Source: CALJIC01 sp039805565 (GTDB lineage: Bacteria; Chloroflexota; Chloroflexia; Chloroflexales; Roseiflexaceae). Taken from it: 21,506 nucleotides of DNA. The DNA is taken from the NCBI GenBank assembly GCA_039805565.1, contig JBDLTZ010000277.1:1-21506 (forward strand), given 5' to 3'. The first letter of the stretch is position 1, and each line of letters opens with the position of its first letter. Made by a program: the position numbers and the translations under genes. Positions 13,897 through 20,986 of the stretch are shown one piece after another. Under the pieces are notes generated by a model. That model saw nothing but the letters and a program-made list of their open reading frames with translations, did not search any database and was not told where the DNA came from.

Positions 13897-14808
13897 ATGG
13901 TGAAACAGTCTCGCTCGCTCACGCGCTTCGCGTGGCTCTCGATCGCGGCGGCGGTCAGCACGATCGGCTTGAAGGCGGGCGCATACCTCTTGACCGGCTC
14001 GGTGAGCCTGCTGTCCGACGCGCTCGAATCGCTCGTGAACCTCGCGGCGGCCGTTGTGGCGCTGCTGGCGCTGAACGTCGCCGCGCGACCGCCGGACGAA
14101 GACCACGCCTACGGCCACGATAAAGCCGAGTACTTCGCGAGCGGCGTGGAGGGGGGGCTGATCCTGGTAGCGGCCGCGAGCATCGGCTACACCGCAGGGG
14201 AGCGGCTGCTGCGGCCGCAGGAGCTCGAGCAGGTCGGGGTCGGCGTGGCGATCTCGCTGGTGGCAACGGCGATCAACTTCGCGGTGGCGCGGGTGCTGCT
14301 CCAGGCTGGGAAGCAGCACGCGTCGATCACGCTCGAGGCCGATGCGCGCCACCTGATGACCGACGTCTGGACCTCCGGCGGGGTCATGCTGGGCGTGGTG
14401 GCCGTGTCAGTCACGGGGATCGGCTGGCTGGACCCGCTGATCGCGCTGGCCGTGGCCGCCAATATCGTCTGGTCGGGCGTGGGCCTGGTGCAGCGCTCGG
14501 CGCTGGGCCTGATGGACACGGCGCTGCCCTCCTCTGAGCGCGCGGCGCTGATGGTAGTGCTCGATCGCTACCGGGCGGAGGGCATCCAGACCCACGCGCT
14601 CCGCACGCGGCAGTCGGGCGCGCGGCGCTTCGTCTCGTTCCACGTGCTCGTGCCGGGCGCGTGGACGGTGCGGCGCGGCCACTCGCTGCTGGAGCGCATC
14701 GAGCGCGATGTGCGCGCGGCCCTCGGGACCGTGACGGTCTTCACGCACCTGGAGCCGCTGGATGACCCGGTCTCGTGGCAGGACGTGGGGCTCGACCGGG
14801 AGCGGTGA
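13897..14808 (+). CDS. Cation diffusion facilitator family transporter
   Basis: 303 residues. It is a proton-coupled exporter of divalent metal (Zn, Fe, Mn or Cd) in the inner membrane. Six membrane segments can be placed, starting at about 12-34. TM2 carries SDALESLVN (40-48), where E44 and N48 occupy the positions of D45 and D49 in FieF, a form common in this subgroup. TM5 carries ARHLMTDVW with H152 and D156. The loop DEDHAYGHDKAEYFA (67-81) is the family HxYGHxKxE motif. The C-terminal cytoplasmic domain (about 205-303) ends in a histidine-containing strand (VFTHLEP). The metal cannot be assigned. The ribosome site is weak (GAAGAG directly before ATG). Upstream in-frame sequence runs antisense to the divergent gene and is not coding. 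Confidence 0.93.
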   Translation: MVKQSRSLTRFAWLSIAAAVSTIGLKAGAYLLTGSVSLLSDALESLVNLAAAVVALLALNVAARPPDEDHAYGHDKAEYFASGVEGGLILVAAASIGYTAGERLLRPQELEQVGVGVAISLVATAINFAVARVLLQAGKQHASITLEADARHLMTDVWTSGGVMLGVVAVSVTGIGWLDPLIALAVAANIVWSGVGLVQRSALGLMDTALPSSERAALMVVLDRYRAEGIQTHALRTRQSGARRFVSFHVLVPGAWTVRRGHSLLERIERDVRAALGTVTVFTHLEPLDDPVSWQDVGLDRER

Positions 14809-14856
14809 GCGTTGAGTCGTGAGTCTTGAGGGCTGCACTCAGCACCCGCGCTTCGC

Positions 14857-14886
14857 TTGACGCCCTGGTTGCGGCAGGTGTATGCT
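14857..14886 (+). promoter_or_regulatory. Sigma-70-type promoter of the TPM-domain gene
   Basis: TTGACG (14857-14862) and TATGCT (14881-14886) are separated by 18 bp. Transcription would start near 14893, giving a leader of about 29 nt with GAGGAG before the ATG. This is one of the few recognisable -35/-10 pairs in the window. Confidence 0.5.
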
Positions 14887-14921
14887 GCGCGCAGATCAGG
14901 CAGAGAGGAGTACCACGAATC

Positions 14922-17765
14922 ATGAGACGACATGCGGCGAAGAGCACCCTTCGCCTGCTCGCTGCGCTAACATGGCTGCTGCTGTTGGCCGCGCCCGCCT
15001 TCGCACAGAGCGGCCGCCTCACCATCGAGGACGAGACCGGCGAGCTCGACCGCGGGGCCGTCGAGGAGGCAGCGCGGCCGCTCCTGGCCCGCGGCGCGAA
15101 CGTCGGCGTGTTCCTGGTAGAGCGCGGCGGTGAGCAGGACGCCATCACGCAGCTCGAGGCCGCCGGCCTCGGCAGCGGGCAGGATGTGCTGAACGACACG
15201 ATCTCCATCTACGTCTCCTTCGACCCGCGCTACGCCGAGATCGCCTACGGCGATCGCTGGAACGCCGCGCTGCGCACCGACGACAACGCCGGGCTGATCA
15301 GGCAGAACCAGCTCGTGCCCGGCCTGACCTCGGGGGACTACACCCGCGGCGTGGTAGACAGCCTGCGCGCCATCGAGCGCTCGATCGCGGCGCCCCCGAC
15401 GCCGGGCGGCGGCACGACGATTATCGAGGCGCCCAAGACCCCGGAGGAGATCGCCGCCGATGAGCGGCGGACGACGCTGCTGGTTGGCGGGGCGCTCGGG
15501 GCGATCGGGCTGGCGGTGGGCGGGCCGGTGGCCGTGCGCTCGATCCGCAAGCGGCGCGAGGCGGCCCAGGCGTACGAGCGGGCGCGCGGCGGCGCCGAGA
15601 AGGCCAGGAGCGCGGCCGGGGGCGCGATCGCCGACATGGGCCAGCTGCTTCAGGCGGCGCGCGAGAAGGCGCAGTTCGACCGCGTCTCCTACAGCGCGGA
15701 TGACGTCGAGGAGCTAATACGGCTGCACGCCACGGCCGAAGAAGGCTTCGTGGCGGCCCAGGAGCGCTACGCGGCCGCGACCGACGCGCTGGCGCTCAAG
15801 AAGGAGCCGACGCTCGAGGAGTACGGCCAGAGCCAGCGCGTGTTCGAGGAGGTGGCACAGGCCGTGGCCGAGGCCCGCCAGCCGCTGGAGCAGGCCGAGG
15901 CCCGCCGCGCCGAGCTGGACCAGCTGAACGCGCAGGCCCCCGGCGAGGTGGACCAGGCAAAAAAAGCGCTGGCTGACGCCGTCGAGCGGCTCCGCGCCCT
16001 GGGCGAGGACATCCCTCGGCCCGAGGAGATCACGCGCCCACTAGAGGCGCTGGTCGAGCGCGCCGAGACGCTGCTGCGGGAGCGACGCGCCGCCGACGCC
16101 ATGCAGGCGGCGGGGGCGGCGTCAGCCGCGATCGAGGAGCTGGCGGGCGCCGTGACGCGCTACGCCGACATCCGCGAGGGGATCTCGGCCGGGCGATCGG
16201 GCGCCGAGCGGGTGGCCCAGCAGGAGTACCGCGTCGAGGCCGGGCTCGCGGCCTTCACCACCGCCGAGGGGTTGCTGCGCCAGGCAGCGACCGCCCTGAC
16301 CGTGGGCGGCGCCGCCGCCGCGCTGCCGCTGATGGAGCAGGCCGAGCAGGCGCGTGCGGCCGGCGTGACGCGCGGCGGCGGGCTCCCGGCGCTGCGCCGC
16401 AGGAACGACGAGCGGATCGAGCAGGTGCGCGAGGCCGGCGAGCAGCTGGCGACCTACATCGAGGAGGGCCGGCGCACATTCGACGCAGTGGACGAGTTCG
16501 CGGAGAGCACCTGGAGCGACATCCGCGGCAACGGCAGCGAGGCGCAGGCCGCCGCCGACGATGCCCAGGGGCTGTGGGATCGGGCGCGCGAGCGCAACAC
16601 CATGGAGGCACAGGCCTTCGTCGAGGCCGCCGCCGATCTGGACGCCGCCGAGGAGCGCATCGGCTTCGCGCGCAGGTTGATAGATACGATCGTGCAGCGC
16701 CTGAGGGACCTGGAGGCCGCCCGCGACGCCGCGCGCGAGGAGGTCGCCGCCGCCCAGCAGGATATCGGGTCCGGGCGGGCGTTCGTGGCGGCCAACGACC
16801 CTGATGTCGGGCGACGGCCCGAGGAGCTGCTGACGCAGGCCGACACGCTGCTGGGACGCACGGTGGCGATGCTTGAGCAGCCGCGGCCGGACTGGCTGGC
16901 GATCGTGCGGGATGCGCAGGAGGCCAACCGGCTCGCAGATGAGGCGCTGGCCGGCGCGCGCGGCGAGGTCGAGGAGATGGAGCGGCTGCGCGCGGCCCTG
17001 GCGCGGGCGCAGCAGGTAGCCACCGCCGAGGTGCAGAAAGTCGTCGAGTTCGTGGGCTTGCACGCCGGCGATATCCCGCAGGCGAGCCAGGGGCAGCTCA
17101 ACGCGCTGCAGACGAACGTCCAGGCGGCCTACGCGGCCGCGCGCGCCGCCGAGCAGACCGAGGAGGAGGCGCGCGCGATGGCGCTGCGCGACGCGCGGGA
17201 GCGCTACGTGGCGCTCGAGCGGCAGGCGCAGGAAGTGTACGGCGAGGTCTACCAGGCCTTCCAGCGCGCGGAGCAGATCCGCGCCGAGGTGAGCCAGGCG
17301 GTGCAGCGCGCATACCAGGCGATCCAGGGCGCGCAGCAGGAGCTAGCGCGCGGGAGCACAGTGATCAACGCACGCTCGGAGGGAGTGGCGCTGCTCGAGG
17401 AGTCGAAGCGCCTCTACCAGGCCATCCCGCAGGTCCACGACGAGCAGCAGGCGCGGCAGGCTGTGGCGCTGGCCGACCAGGCGCGCGAGCGAGCTCGACA
17501 GGCCGAGCGCCTCTTCGAGCAGCAGGTCGCGGCCCACCGGCGGCAGCAGGACCAGATGCGCGATATCCTGATCGGCACGGCAATCGGCTCGATGCTGGAC
17601 AACGATCACCGCGGCAGCCGAGGGGGTGGCGGCGGCTGGGGTGGCGGGGGCGGTCGCTCCGGCGGCGGCTTCGGCGGGGGCGGTCGCTCCGGCGGCGGCT
17701 GGGGTGGCGGAGGCAGCTCCGGCGGCGGCTTCGGCGGGGGCGGTCGCTCCGGCGGCGGCTGGTAG
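14922..17765 (+). CDS. TPM-domain protein with membrane anchor, long coiled coil and glycine-rich tail
   Basis: 947 residues. A signal peptide (1-28, AFA before QSG) leads into a TPM-type domain (about 30-150; ANVGVFLVER, DTISIYVSFDPRYAEIAYGDRWNAAL). One membrane span follows at about 178-200 (TLLVGGALGAIGLAVGGPVAV) and a basic stop (RSIRKRREAAQ). Residues about 205-880 are nearly all helical, rich in Ala, Glu, Gln and Arg, and should form long coiled coils. The tail (about 895-947) is glycine-rich with 10-residue repeats. Topology would put the TPM domain outside and the coiled coil inside. The ATG has GAGGAG 11 nt upstream; a longer open frame to 14826 lacks a signal peptide. The gene ends at a 12-bp hairpin. 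Function unknown; a role in envelope organisation or protein quality control is a guess. Confidence 0.85.
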   Translation: MRRHAAKSTLRLLAALTWLLLLAAPAFAQSGRLTIEDETGELDRGAVEEAARPLLARGANVGVFLVERGGEQDAITQLEAAGLGSGQDVLNDTISIYVSFDPRYAEIAYGDRWNAALRTDDNAGLIRQNQLVPGLTSGDYTRGVVDSLRAIERSIAAPPTPGGGTTIIEAPKTPEEIAADERRTTLLVGGALGAIGLAVGGPVAVRSIRKRREAAQAYERARGGAEKARSAAGGAIADMGQLLQAAREKAQFDRVSYSADDVEELIRLHATAEEGFVAAQERYAAATDALALKKEPTLEEYGQSQRVFEEVAQAVAEARQPLEQAEARRAELDQLNAQAPGEVDQAKKALADAVERLRALGEDIPRPEEITRPLEALVERAETLLRERRAADAMQAAGAASAAIEELAGAVTRYADIREGISAGRSGAERVAQQEYRVEAGLAAFTTAEGLLRQAATALTVGGAAAALPLMEQAEQARAAGVTRGGGLPALRRRNDERIEQVREAGEQLATYIEEGRRTFDAVDEFAESTWSDIRGNGSEAQAAADDAQGLWDRARERNTMEAQAFVEAAADLDAAEERIGFARRLIDTIVQRLRDLEAARDAAREEVAAAQQDIGSGRAFVAANDPDVGRRPEELLTQADTLLGRTVAMLEQPRPDWLAIVRDAQEANRLADEALAGARGEVEEMERLRAALARAQQVATAEVQKVVEFVGLHAGDIPQASQGQLNALQTNVQAAYAAARAAEQTEEEARAMALRDARERYVALERQAQEVYGEVYQAFQRAEQIRAEVSQAVQRAYQAIQGAQQELARGSTVINARSEGVALLEESKRLYQAIPQVHDEQQARQAVALADQARERARQAERLFEQQVAAHRRQQDQMRDILIGTAIGSMLDNDHRGSRGGGGGWGGGGGRSGGGFGGGGRSGGGWGGGGSSGGGFGGGGRSGGGW
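17626..17763 (+). repeat. Glycine-rich tandem repeat coding for the tail
   Basis: About four 30-bp units encode GGGG(R/S)SGGG(F/W), with the final aromatic alternating F, W, F, W. Successive DNA units are nearly identical (GGCGGGGGCGGTCGCTCC core), which points to recent duplication of a 60-bp double unit. Confidence 0.85.
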
Positions 17766-17805
17766 AGGAAGCGCAGAAGACCGTACACGCAGCAGACAAA
17801 GCGAG

Positions 17806-17843
17806 GCGGGGTAGGGCAGCAGTGTGTCGCCGCCCTACCCCGC
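17806..17843. terminator. 12-bp perfect hairpin between convergent genes
   Basis: GCGGGGTAGGGC (17806-17817) pairs with GCCCTACCCCGC (17832-17843), loop 14 nt. It starts 40 nt after the TPM gene stop and 35 nt beyond the zinc-ribbon stop on the other strand, so it can end both. T-runs are short on either side. Confidence 0.7.
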
Positions 17844-17878
17844 CGCTGTTCCTCGCACTCGGTCTCGTCCCAACGCCG

Positions 17879-18082
17879 CTACGTCGCGCGCGGCTTGCGG
17901 CTCTCCCACGGCATGGGCGTCTCTGGGCCCTTGCCATTCAGGCGTGGCGCGCGAACCAGCAGGTGCGGGCCGTAGCTGAAGAAGACCCCGTGCGCCTCAC
18001 AGCGCAGCAGCCCGTTGTCAGACGTGAGAGCGGCGCGACACTTCGGGCACGTCTCGGTTGCCGGAGCATTGCGGTGAGCCAT
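17879..18082 (-). CDS. Small zinc-ribbon protein, unknown function
   Basis: 67 residues. CPKC (C12, C15) and CEAH (C28, H31) frame a short ribbon that should bind one zinc. The rest (GVFFSYGPHLLVRAP) is a short strand-rich segment and a basic tail. I do not recognise a named family. The ATG has a perfect AGGAGG with 5-nt spacing; the open frame extends 19 codons further up, but those codons run through the terminator hairpin and T-run and are not part of the gene. Its leader carries a full intrinsic terminator (18103-18134) and an extended consensus -10, so expression is probably attenuated. Confidence 0.82.
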   Translation of the reverse strand: MAHRNAPATETCPKCRAALTSDNGLLRCEAHGVFFSYGPHLLVRAPRLNGKGPETPMPWESRKPRAT

Positions 18083-18102
18083 AGGTCCCTCCTGCGGCAC
18101 AG

Positions 18103-18134
18103 AAAAAACAAGCCCGCCTCGTGACGAGGCAGGC
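18103..18134 (-). terminator. Canonical intrinsic terminator inside the zinc-ribbon gene leader
   Basis: On the minus strand GCCTGCCTCG pairs with CGAGGCGGGC around a TCA loop: 10 continuous pairs including one U-G, followed by TTGTTTTTT (18111-18103). It is the best intrinsic terminator in the window and sits upstream of the gene, 20 nt before the ATG. It either attenuates the gene or ends a separate short RNA. Confidence 0.85.
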
Positions 18135-18173
18135 CTCAATTGCCCAATATGGCATTCATTGCCGTACGCTATC
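18103..18173 (-). ncRNA. Candidate leader RNA or small RNA, about 70 nt
   Basis: Bounded by the extended -10 at 18180-18188 and the terminator at 18103-18134. It holds a hairpin GGCA/TGCC (with an ATGAA loop), the sequence GAGGCCTGCCTC that can pair with itself and would compete with the terminator, and a seven-codon open frame (18136-18159, ATG to TGA) without an obvious ribosome site. No known riboswitch class is recognised. Confidence 0.45.
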
Positions 18174-18179
18174 GCGCGG

Positions 18180-18188
18180 ATTATAGCA
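18180..18188 (-). promoter_or_regulatory. Consensus extended -10 promoter
   Basis: On the minus strand TGCTATAAT is a perfect extended -10. Transcription would start near 18173. No -35 match is seen at 16-18 bp. This is the strongest promoter sequence of the shared TG(C/G)TA...T type in the window. Confidence 0.7.
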
Positions 18189-18283
18189 CACTTTTCAGGC
18201 GATGCAGTACTCGGGGCGATCGGCGGGGGAAAGCCAGATAGAATCTTTGAAAGATCCCCCTAGAAAGTAGAGATATTGTGTAG

Positions 18284-18289
18284 TATACT
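18284..18289 (+). promoter_or_regulatory. -10-like element upstream of the winged-helix-like gene
   Basis: TATACT lies in a locally AT-rich stretch (18240-18295). No -35 sits at a good distance (TTGAAA at 18247 is 31 bp away). It would give a leader of about 190 nt before the gene at 18484. Confidence 0.3.
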
Positions 18290-18290
18290 T

Positions 18291-18410
18291 TTAGTCAGGT
18301 GCACACCCACGAACCCCCACGTTAGCTGCTGAGCGGTACAACTCGTCGTCCCGCGTCACCACACCCAAGGCCAAGTCGGCTCCTTCCATGGCTGCAGGAA
18401 GCCAACGCCT
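18291..18410 (-). pseudogene. Possible C-terminal remnant of a PIN-domain protein
   Basis: The minus-strand frame ending at 18291 reads LPAAMEGADLALGVVTRDDE then LYRSAANVGVRGCAPD. This resembles the end of PIN/VapC toxins (alpha helix, VVTRD strand with acidic residues, helix, GV strand). The upstream part of the frame runs antisense to the next gene and does not look like PIN. If real, only about 40 codons are left. Weakly supported. Confidence 0.25.
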
Positions 18411-18483
18411 GTTGTGCACACAACATGGTCCCGTAGGCAACCGCACGCTAAGGTCAATGGCGACCTTGAGAGGAGGACGGTCG

Positions 18484-18876
18484 ATGATCGATCCGACGAT
18501 CCAACGCCTGTTTGAGCAGGCTGTTGACACACCTACCAAACTCCAGCTCCTGCTGCTCTTCCACGAGAGCCCAAAGCTTGAGGTGACCGCACTACAGGTT
18601 GCCGAGCGGACATACCGGGATATCTGGAGCACCCGCGAGGCGCTGCGCGAGCTCGCAGAAGATGGTGTACTGGTAGTGATGGGAGGCCGGGATGAGCCGG
18701 CGTACCGCTACCGACCGGCGAGCCATCAGGTCGAGCCCATCCGCAGACTCATCGACAGCTACAACGAGCCGCTCGAGCGTGACCAGCTCCAGTTTGCGCT
18801 GCGGCAGATCGCGAGCGACGCACCCTACCGGCGCGCGCTGCGCGGCGGGCTGGCCTTCGAGGCGGTGGTGTTCTAG
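18484..18876 (+). CDS. Small winged-helix-like protein, unknown function
   Basis: 130 residues, soluble, no membrane segment. Residues about 17-75 look like a winged helix: a helix with TKLQLLLLFHES, a second (TALQVAERT), a recognition-type helix (STREALRELAEDGVLVV) and a wing (RDEPAYRYRP). The C-terminal half (about 85-130) is helical with many Arg and Leu. It may be a DNA-binding regulator, but no family is recognised. The ATG has AGGAGGA about 6 nt upstream. The gene ends 26 nt before a 13-bp terminator, so it is transcribed alone. Confidence 0.8.
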   Translation: MIDPTIQRLFEQAVDTPTKLQLLLLFHESPKLEVTALQVAERTYRDIWSTREALRELAEDGVLVVMGGRDEPAYRYRPASHQVEPIRRLIDSYNEPLERDQLQFALRQIASDAPYRRALRGGLAFEAVVF

Positions 18877-18902
18877 CGCAGGGGTCCGAGGAGCATCTGA
18901 GA

Positions 18903-18933
18903 GCCGCCGGTAGGATGATGTCCTGCCGGCGGC
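18903..18933 (+). terminator. Intrinsic terminator after the winged-helix-like gene
   Basis: GCCGCCGGTAGGA (18903-18915) pairs with TCCTGCCGGCGGC (18921-18933): 13 pairs including one U-G, 5-nt loop, then TTTCGG. A -10-like TATACT (18946-18951) for the next gene follows at once. Confidence 0.8.
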
Positions 18934-18945
18934 TTTCGGCTGTTG

Positions 18946-18951
18946 TATACT
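18946..18951 (+). promoter_or_regulatory. -10-like element for the sulfite-oxidase-like gene
   Basis: TATACT lies 13 bp after the terminator stem. It would give a leader of about 105 nt. The -35 region would fall in the terminator arm and has no match, so support is limited. Confidence 0.35.
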
Positions 18952-19063
18952 ACTCAGGCGGCACGCCATCTGCTCTGTCATACGCCACGTACTGATGTGT
19001 AGCGCCGAGGGCGCCGCCGAGTCAGATCACCTACGGAGCGCGGAGTAGAAGGAGAGATCGAGC

Positions 19064-19678
19064 ATGTTCGATGCATTTCGCAAAAAGTTTGACCGCACCA
19101 CCCAAGACACCCAGGACCGGGTGCCGCCGGGCCAGTACCTCACTGAGAAATTCCCGGTGCTGCACTACGGCGACGTGCCGCTCTACCGCGATCTGGAGAC
19201 GACCTGGGACCTGCGCGTGTGGGGCGAGATCGCGGAGCCGGCGCAGCTCAGCTTCACGGAGTTCCGCGCGCTGCCGACTATCCAGGTGACCACCGACATC
19301 CACTGCGTCACGCGCTGGAGCAAGCTGGACACGAGCTGGGAGGGCGTGCAGTTCAAGGAGTTCCTCACGCACATCCCGGCGCTGAAGCCGACGGCGCGGT
19401 TCGTTGTGGCGCACTGCGAGTACGGCTTCACCGCGAACGTTCCGCTCGACATCCTGCTCGAGGACGACGCGATGCTGGCGTACAAGTACGAGGGCCAGGA
19501 GCTGACGCCGGAGCACGGCTACCCGCTGCGGCTGCTAACGCCGAAGAAGTACTTCTGGAAGAGCGCCAAGTGGCTGCGCGGCCTCGAGTTCCTCAGCGAG
19601 GACCGGCTCGGCTTCTGGGAGCGCTACGGCTACAACAACAATGCCGACCCGTGGAAAGAGGAGCGCTACTCGGACTAG
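19064..19678 (+). CDS. Sulfite-oxidase-like molybdopterin oxidoreductase (YuiH-like)
   Basis: 204 residues, the short cytoplasmic form of the sulfite oxidase molybdopterin domain, with no signal peptide, heme or dimerisation domain. C81 in TTDIHCVTRWSKLDTSWEG is the expected molybdenum ligand. AHCEYGFTANVPL (117-128) and HGYPLRLLTPKKYFWKSAKW (151-170) are family blocks around the cofactor. Substrate unknown; members include Bacillus YuiH and relatives of MsrP. The ATG has AAGGAGAG about 8-10 nt upstream. It stands alone, between a terminator and a hairpin; no molybdenum cofactor gene is in the window. Confidence 0.93.
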   Translation: MFDAFRKKFDRTTQDTQDRVPPGQYLTEKFPVLHYGDVPLYRDLETTWDLRVWGEIAEPAQLSFTEFRALPTIQVTTDIHCVTRWSKLDTSWEGVQFKEFLTHIPALKPTARFVVAHCEYGFTANVPLDILLEDDAMLAYKYEGQELTPEHGYPLRLLTPKKYFWKSAKWLRGLEFLSEDRLGFWERYGYNNNADPWKEERYSD

Positions 19679-19939
19679 AGCACCGATGGAGCGCTCCTAT
19701 CCGGCCTGAGGACACAGGGGTTCCCGCACACAGGCGGCGACCATCGTGTCTTCTCAGCGCTCATCGCCGCAGCAGCGATCCAGACGAGAGGCCAGGGCAG
19801 ACGCGCAAACGGTGTGTCGGCCCTGGCCTCAGTGTCACCCACCTGCTGCGAACCCACACCCGTTCGAGAACCTGCACCATCAAGGCCATGCCTGGCCGGC
19901 CAGTGGAGCCGGGTGATCGCGCGCCTCCCCGAGTCTCCT
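19679..19939. other. Gene-free stretch with an 11-bp perfect inverted repeat
   Basis: No supported gene. GAGGCCAGGGC (19788-19798) pairs with GCCCTGGCCTC (19820-19830), loop 21 nt, about 110 nt after the sulfite-oxidase-like stop; it may end that message. The loop contains GTGTGTCG, as does the loop of the hairpin at 17806-17843. Confidence 0.5.
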
Positions 19940-20140
19940 CTGGGGCACTCGTACAGCCAGCGCATCTTCGATGACCTGGAGCGGGCCAACCTGCTCCTGG
20001 TGCCGATCGACCTCGAGCGCCGCTGGTGCCGCTACCACCAGCTCTTCGCCGAGGCGCTGCGCTCGCAGCTTGACGCCGAGCCAGATGCGCTCGCCACCCT
20101 GCACCAGCGCGCAGCCGAGCGGACGGCTGATGATGAGGGG
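19940..20140 (+). pseudogene. Fragment of a MalT/LuxR-type ATP-dependent regulator
   Basis: The frame reads SQRIFDDLERANLLLVPID, then LERRWCRYHQLFAEALRSQL and LATLHQRAAERTADDEG. This is the junction between the winged-helix and TPR-like parts of large LuxR/MalT-type regulators (family form: LERANLFLVPLD...RRWYRYHHLFADLLR...LHRRAS). Both the N-terminal ATPase and the C-terminal repeats and HTH are absent, and the frame turns into arginine-rich nonsense after about 20140. It is a decayed remnant, common near such paralogous families in Chloroflexota. No start site is supported. Confidence 0.75.
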
Positions 20141-20246
20141 TGCCGTAGCCTGCGGATCAAGATGACCGCGCCAGAGCCCATCGCTGCACTGCTCGCCGTA
20201 CCACGGGCGCCCAGCACGCGTCCGGCGCGCTCTAGCCGCACCAGGG
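20141..20246. other. Spacer after the regulator remnant
   Basis: Nothing recognised. It separates the remnant from the convergent phosphoesterase stop at 20247, and no clear terminator hairpin with T-run is visible. Confidence 0.4.
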
Positions 20247-20969
20247 CTATCCGCTGGCGTGTTCGCCGCCGCGCGAGCCGAAGAACCAGCGCGTCACGCG
20301 CAGCTCATCCTCGGTCAGCGGCTGCTGGATGACCTCTCGGTACACGGCCTGAACATCGTATGGAACACTCCGCAGCACAACACGGCCATCTTCGATGACC
20401 ATATAGTGCGCCTCCTGGTCCGGGTCGTCGCGGCGCCGGTACGAGACGCTCCCCGGATTGAGCCACTGCTCCTGCTCCCCCAGCACCATCACAGCCTGGC
20501 GGTGCGTGTGCCCGAGTACCAGACGCTCGATGGGCGTGCCGGCGAACCGCTGCGCACAGAAGGTCCGGTAGGCGTGGCGGTGGAGGACGAGGTCGTAGTT
20601 CTGGTAGCTGTGCGTCATGCCGTACCGGATGCCGTCCAGCTCGAACGTGACCGCCTCCGGCAGACCGGCGAGGAAGTGCGCGTCCGCGGAGTCAAGCAGG
20701 CGGGCGTTGTGGTGGCGCCAGTAGAGCGCGCCACCCGGGATGCGCCACAGATCCGTCTCATCCCACGTGATCGCGACATGACGGTCGTGATTGCCCTGCA
20801 CGCAGATCACATGGTGCGCCCGCACCCAATCCAGCACCTCGCGCGGGCGTGGTCCATAGTCTACCAGGTCGCCTGCGCAGTAGATGACGTCTGCGTCGTG
20901 CTCTCGCGCCCAGATGGTTTCGAGCGCGACGATGTTGCTGTGAATATCGGAGAGAATGAGTGCTTTCAT
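20247..20969 (-). CDS. Calcineurin-like metallophosphoesterase (YfcE/MJ0936-like)
   Basis: 240 residues, single-domain. Two-metal site residues are visible: D8 and H10 (LSDIHSN), D34 (CAGDLVDYGP), N60 and H61 (QGNHDRH), H in GMTHSY, and GHTH (GHTHRQAVM). The order and spacing match the MJ0936/YfcE phosphodiesterases; the substrate is unknown and could be a cyclic nucleotide or other phosphodiester. The C-terminus (about 190-240) adds a strand and a helix (EDELRVTRWFFG). There is no Shine-Dalgarno: TGGTATCCT lies 8 nt before the ATG, so the message is probably leaderless. Confidence 0.92.
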   Translation of the reverse strand: MKALILSDIHSNIVALETIWAREHDADVIYCAGDLVDYGPRPREVLDWVRAHHVICVQGNHDRHVAITWDETDLWRIPGGALYWRHHNARLLDSADAHFLAGLPEAVTFELDGIRYGMTHSYQNYDLVLHRHAYRTFCAQRFAGTPIERLVLGHTHRQAVMVLGEQEQWLNPGSVSYRRRDDPDQEAHYMVIEDGRVVLRSVPYDVQAVYREVIQQPLTEDELRVTRWFFGSRGGEHASG

Positions 20970-20977
20970 GAGAAGGG

Positions 20978-20986
20978 AGGATACCA
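20978..20986 (-). promoter_or_regulatory. Extended -10 promoter giving a leaderless phosphoesterase message
   Basis: On the minus strand TGGTATCCT is an extended -10 ending 8 nt before the ATG at 20969. Transcription about 7 nt downstream would begin at or within a base or two of the ATG. The intervening CCCTTCTC is pyrimidine-rich and cannot serve as a ribosome site. Confidence 0.5.
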
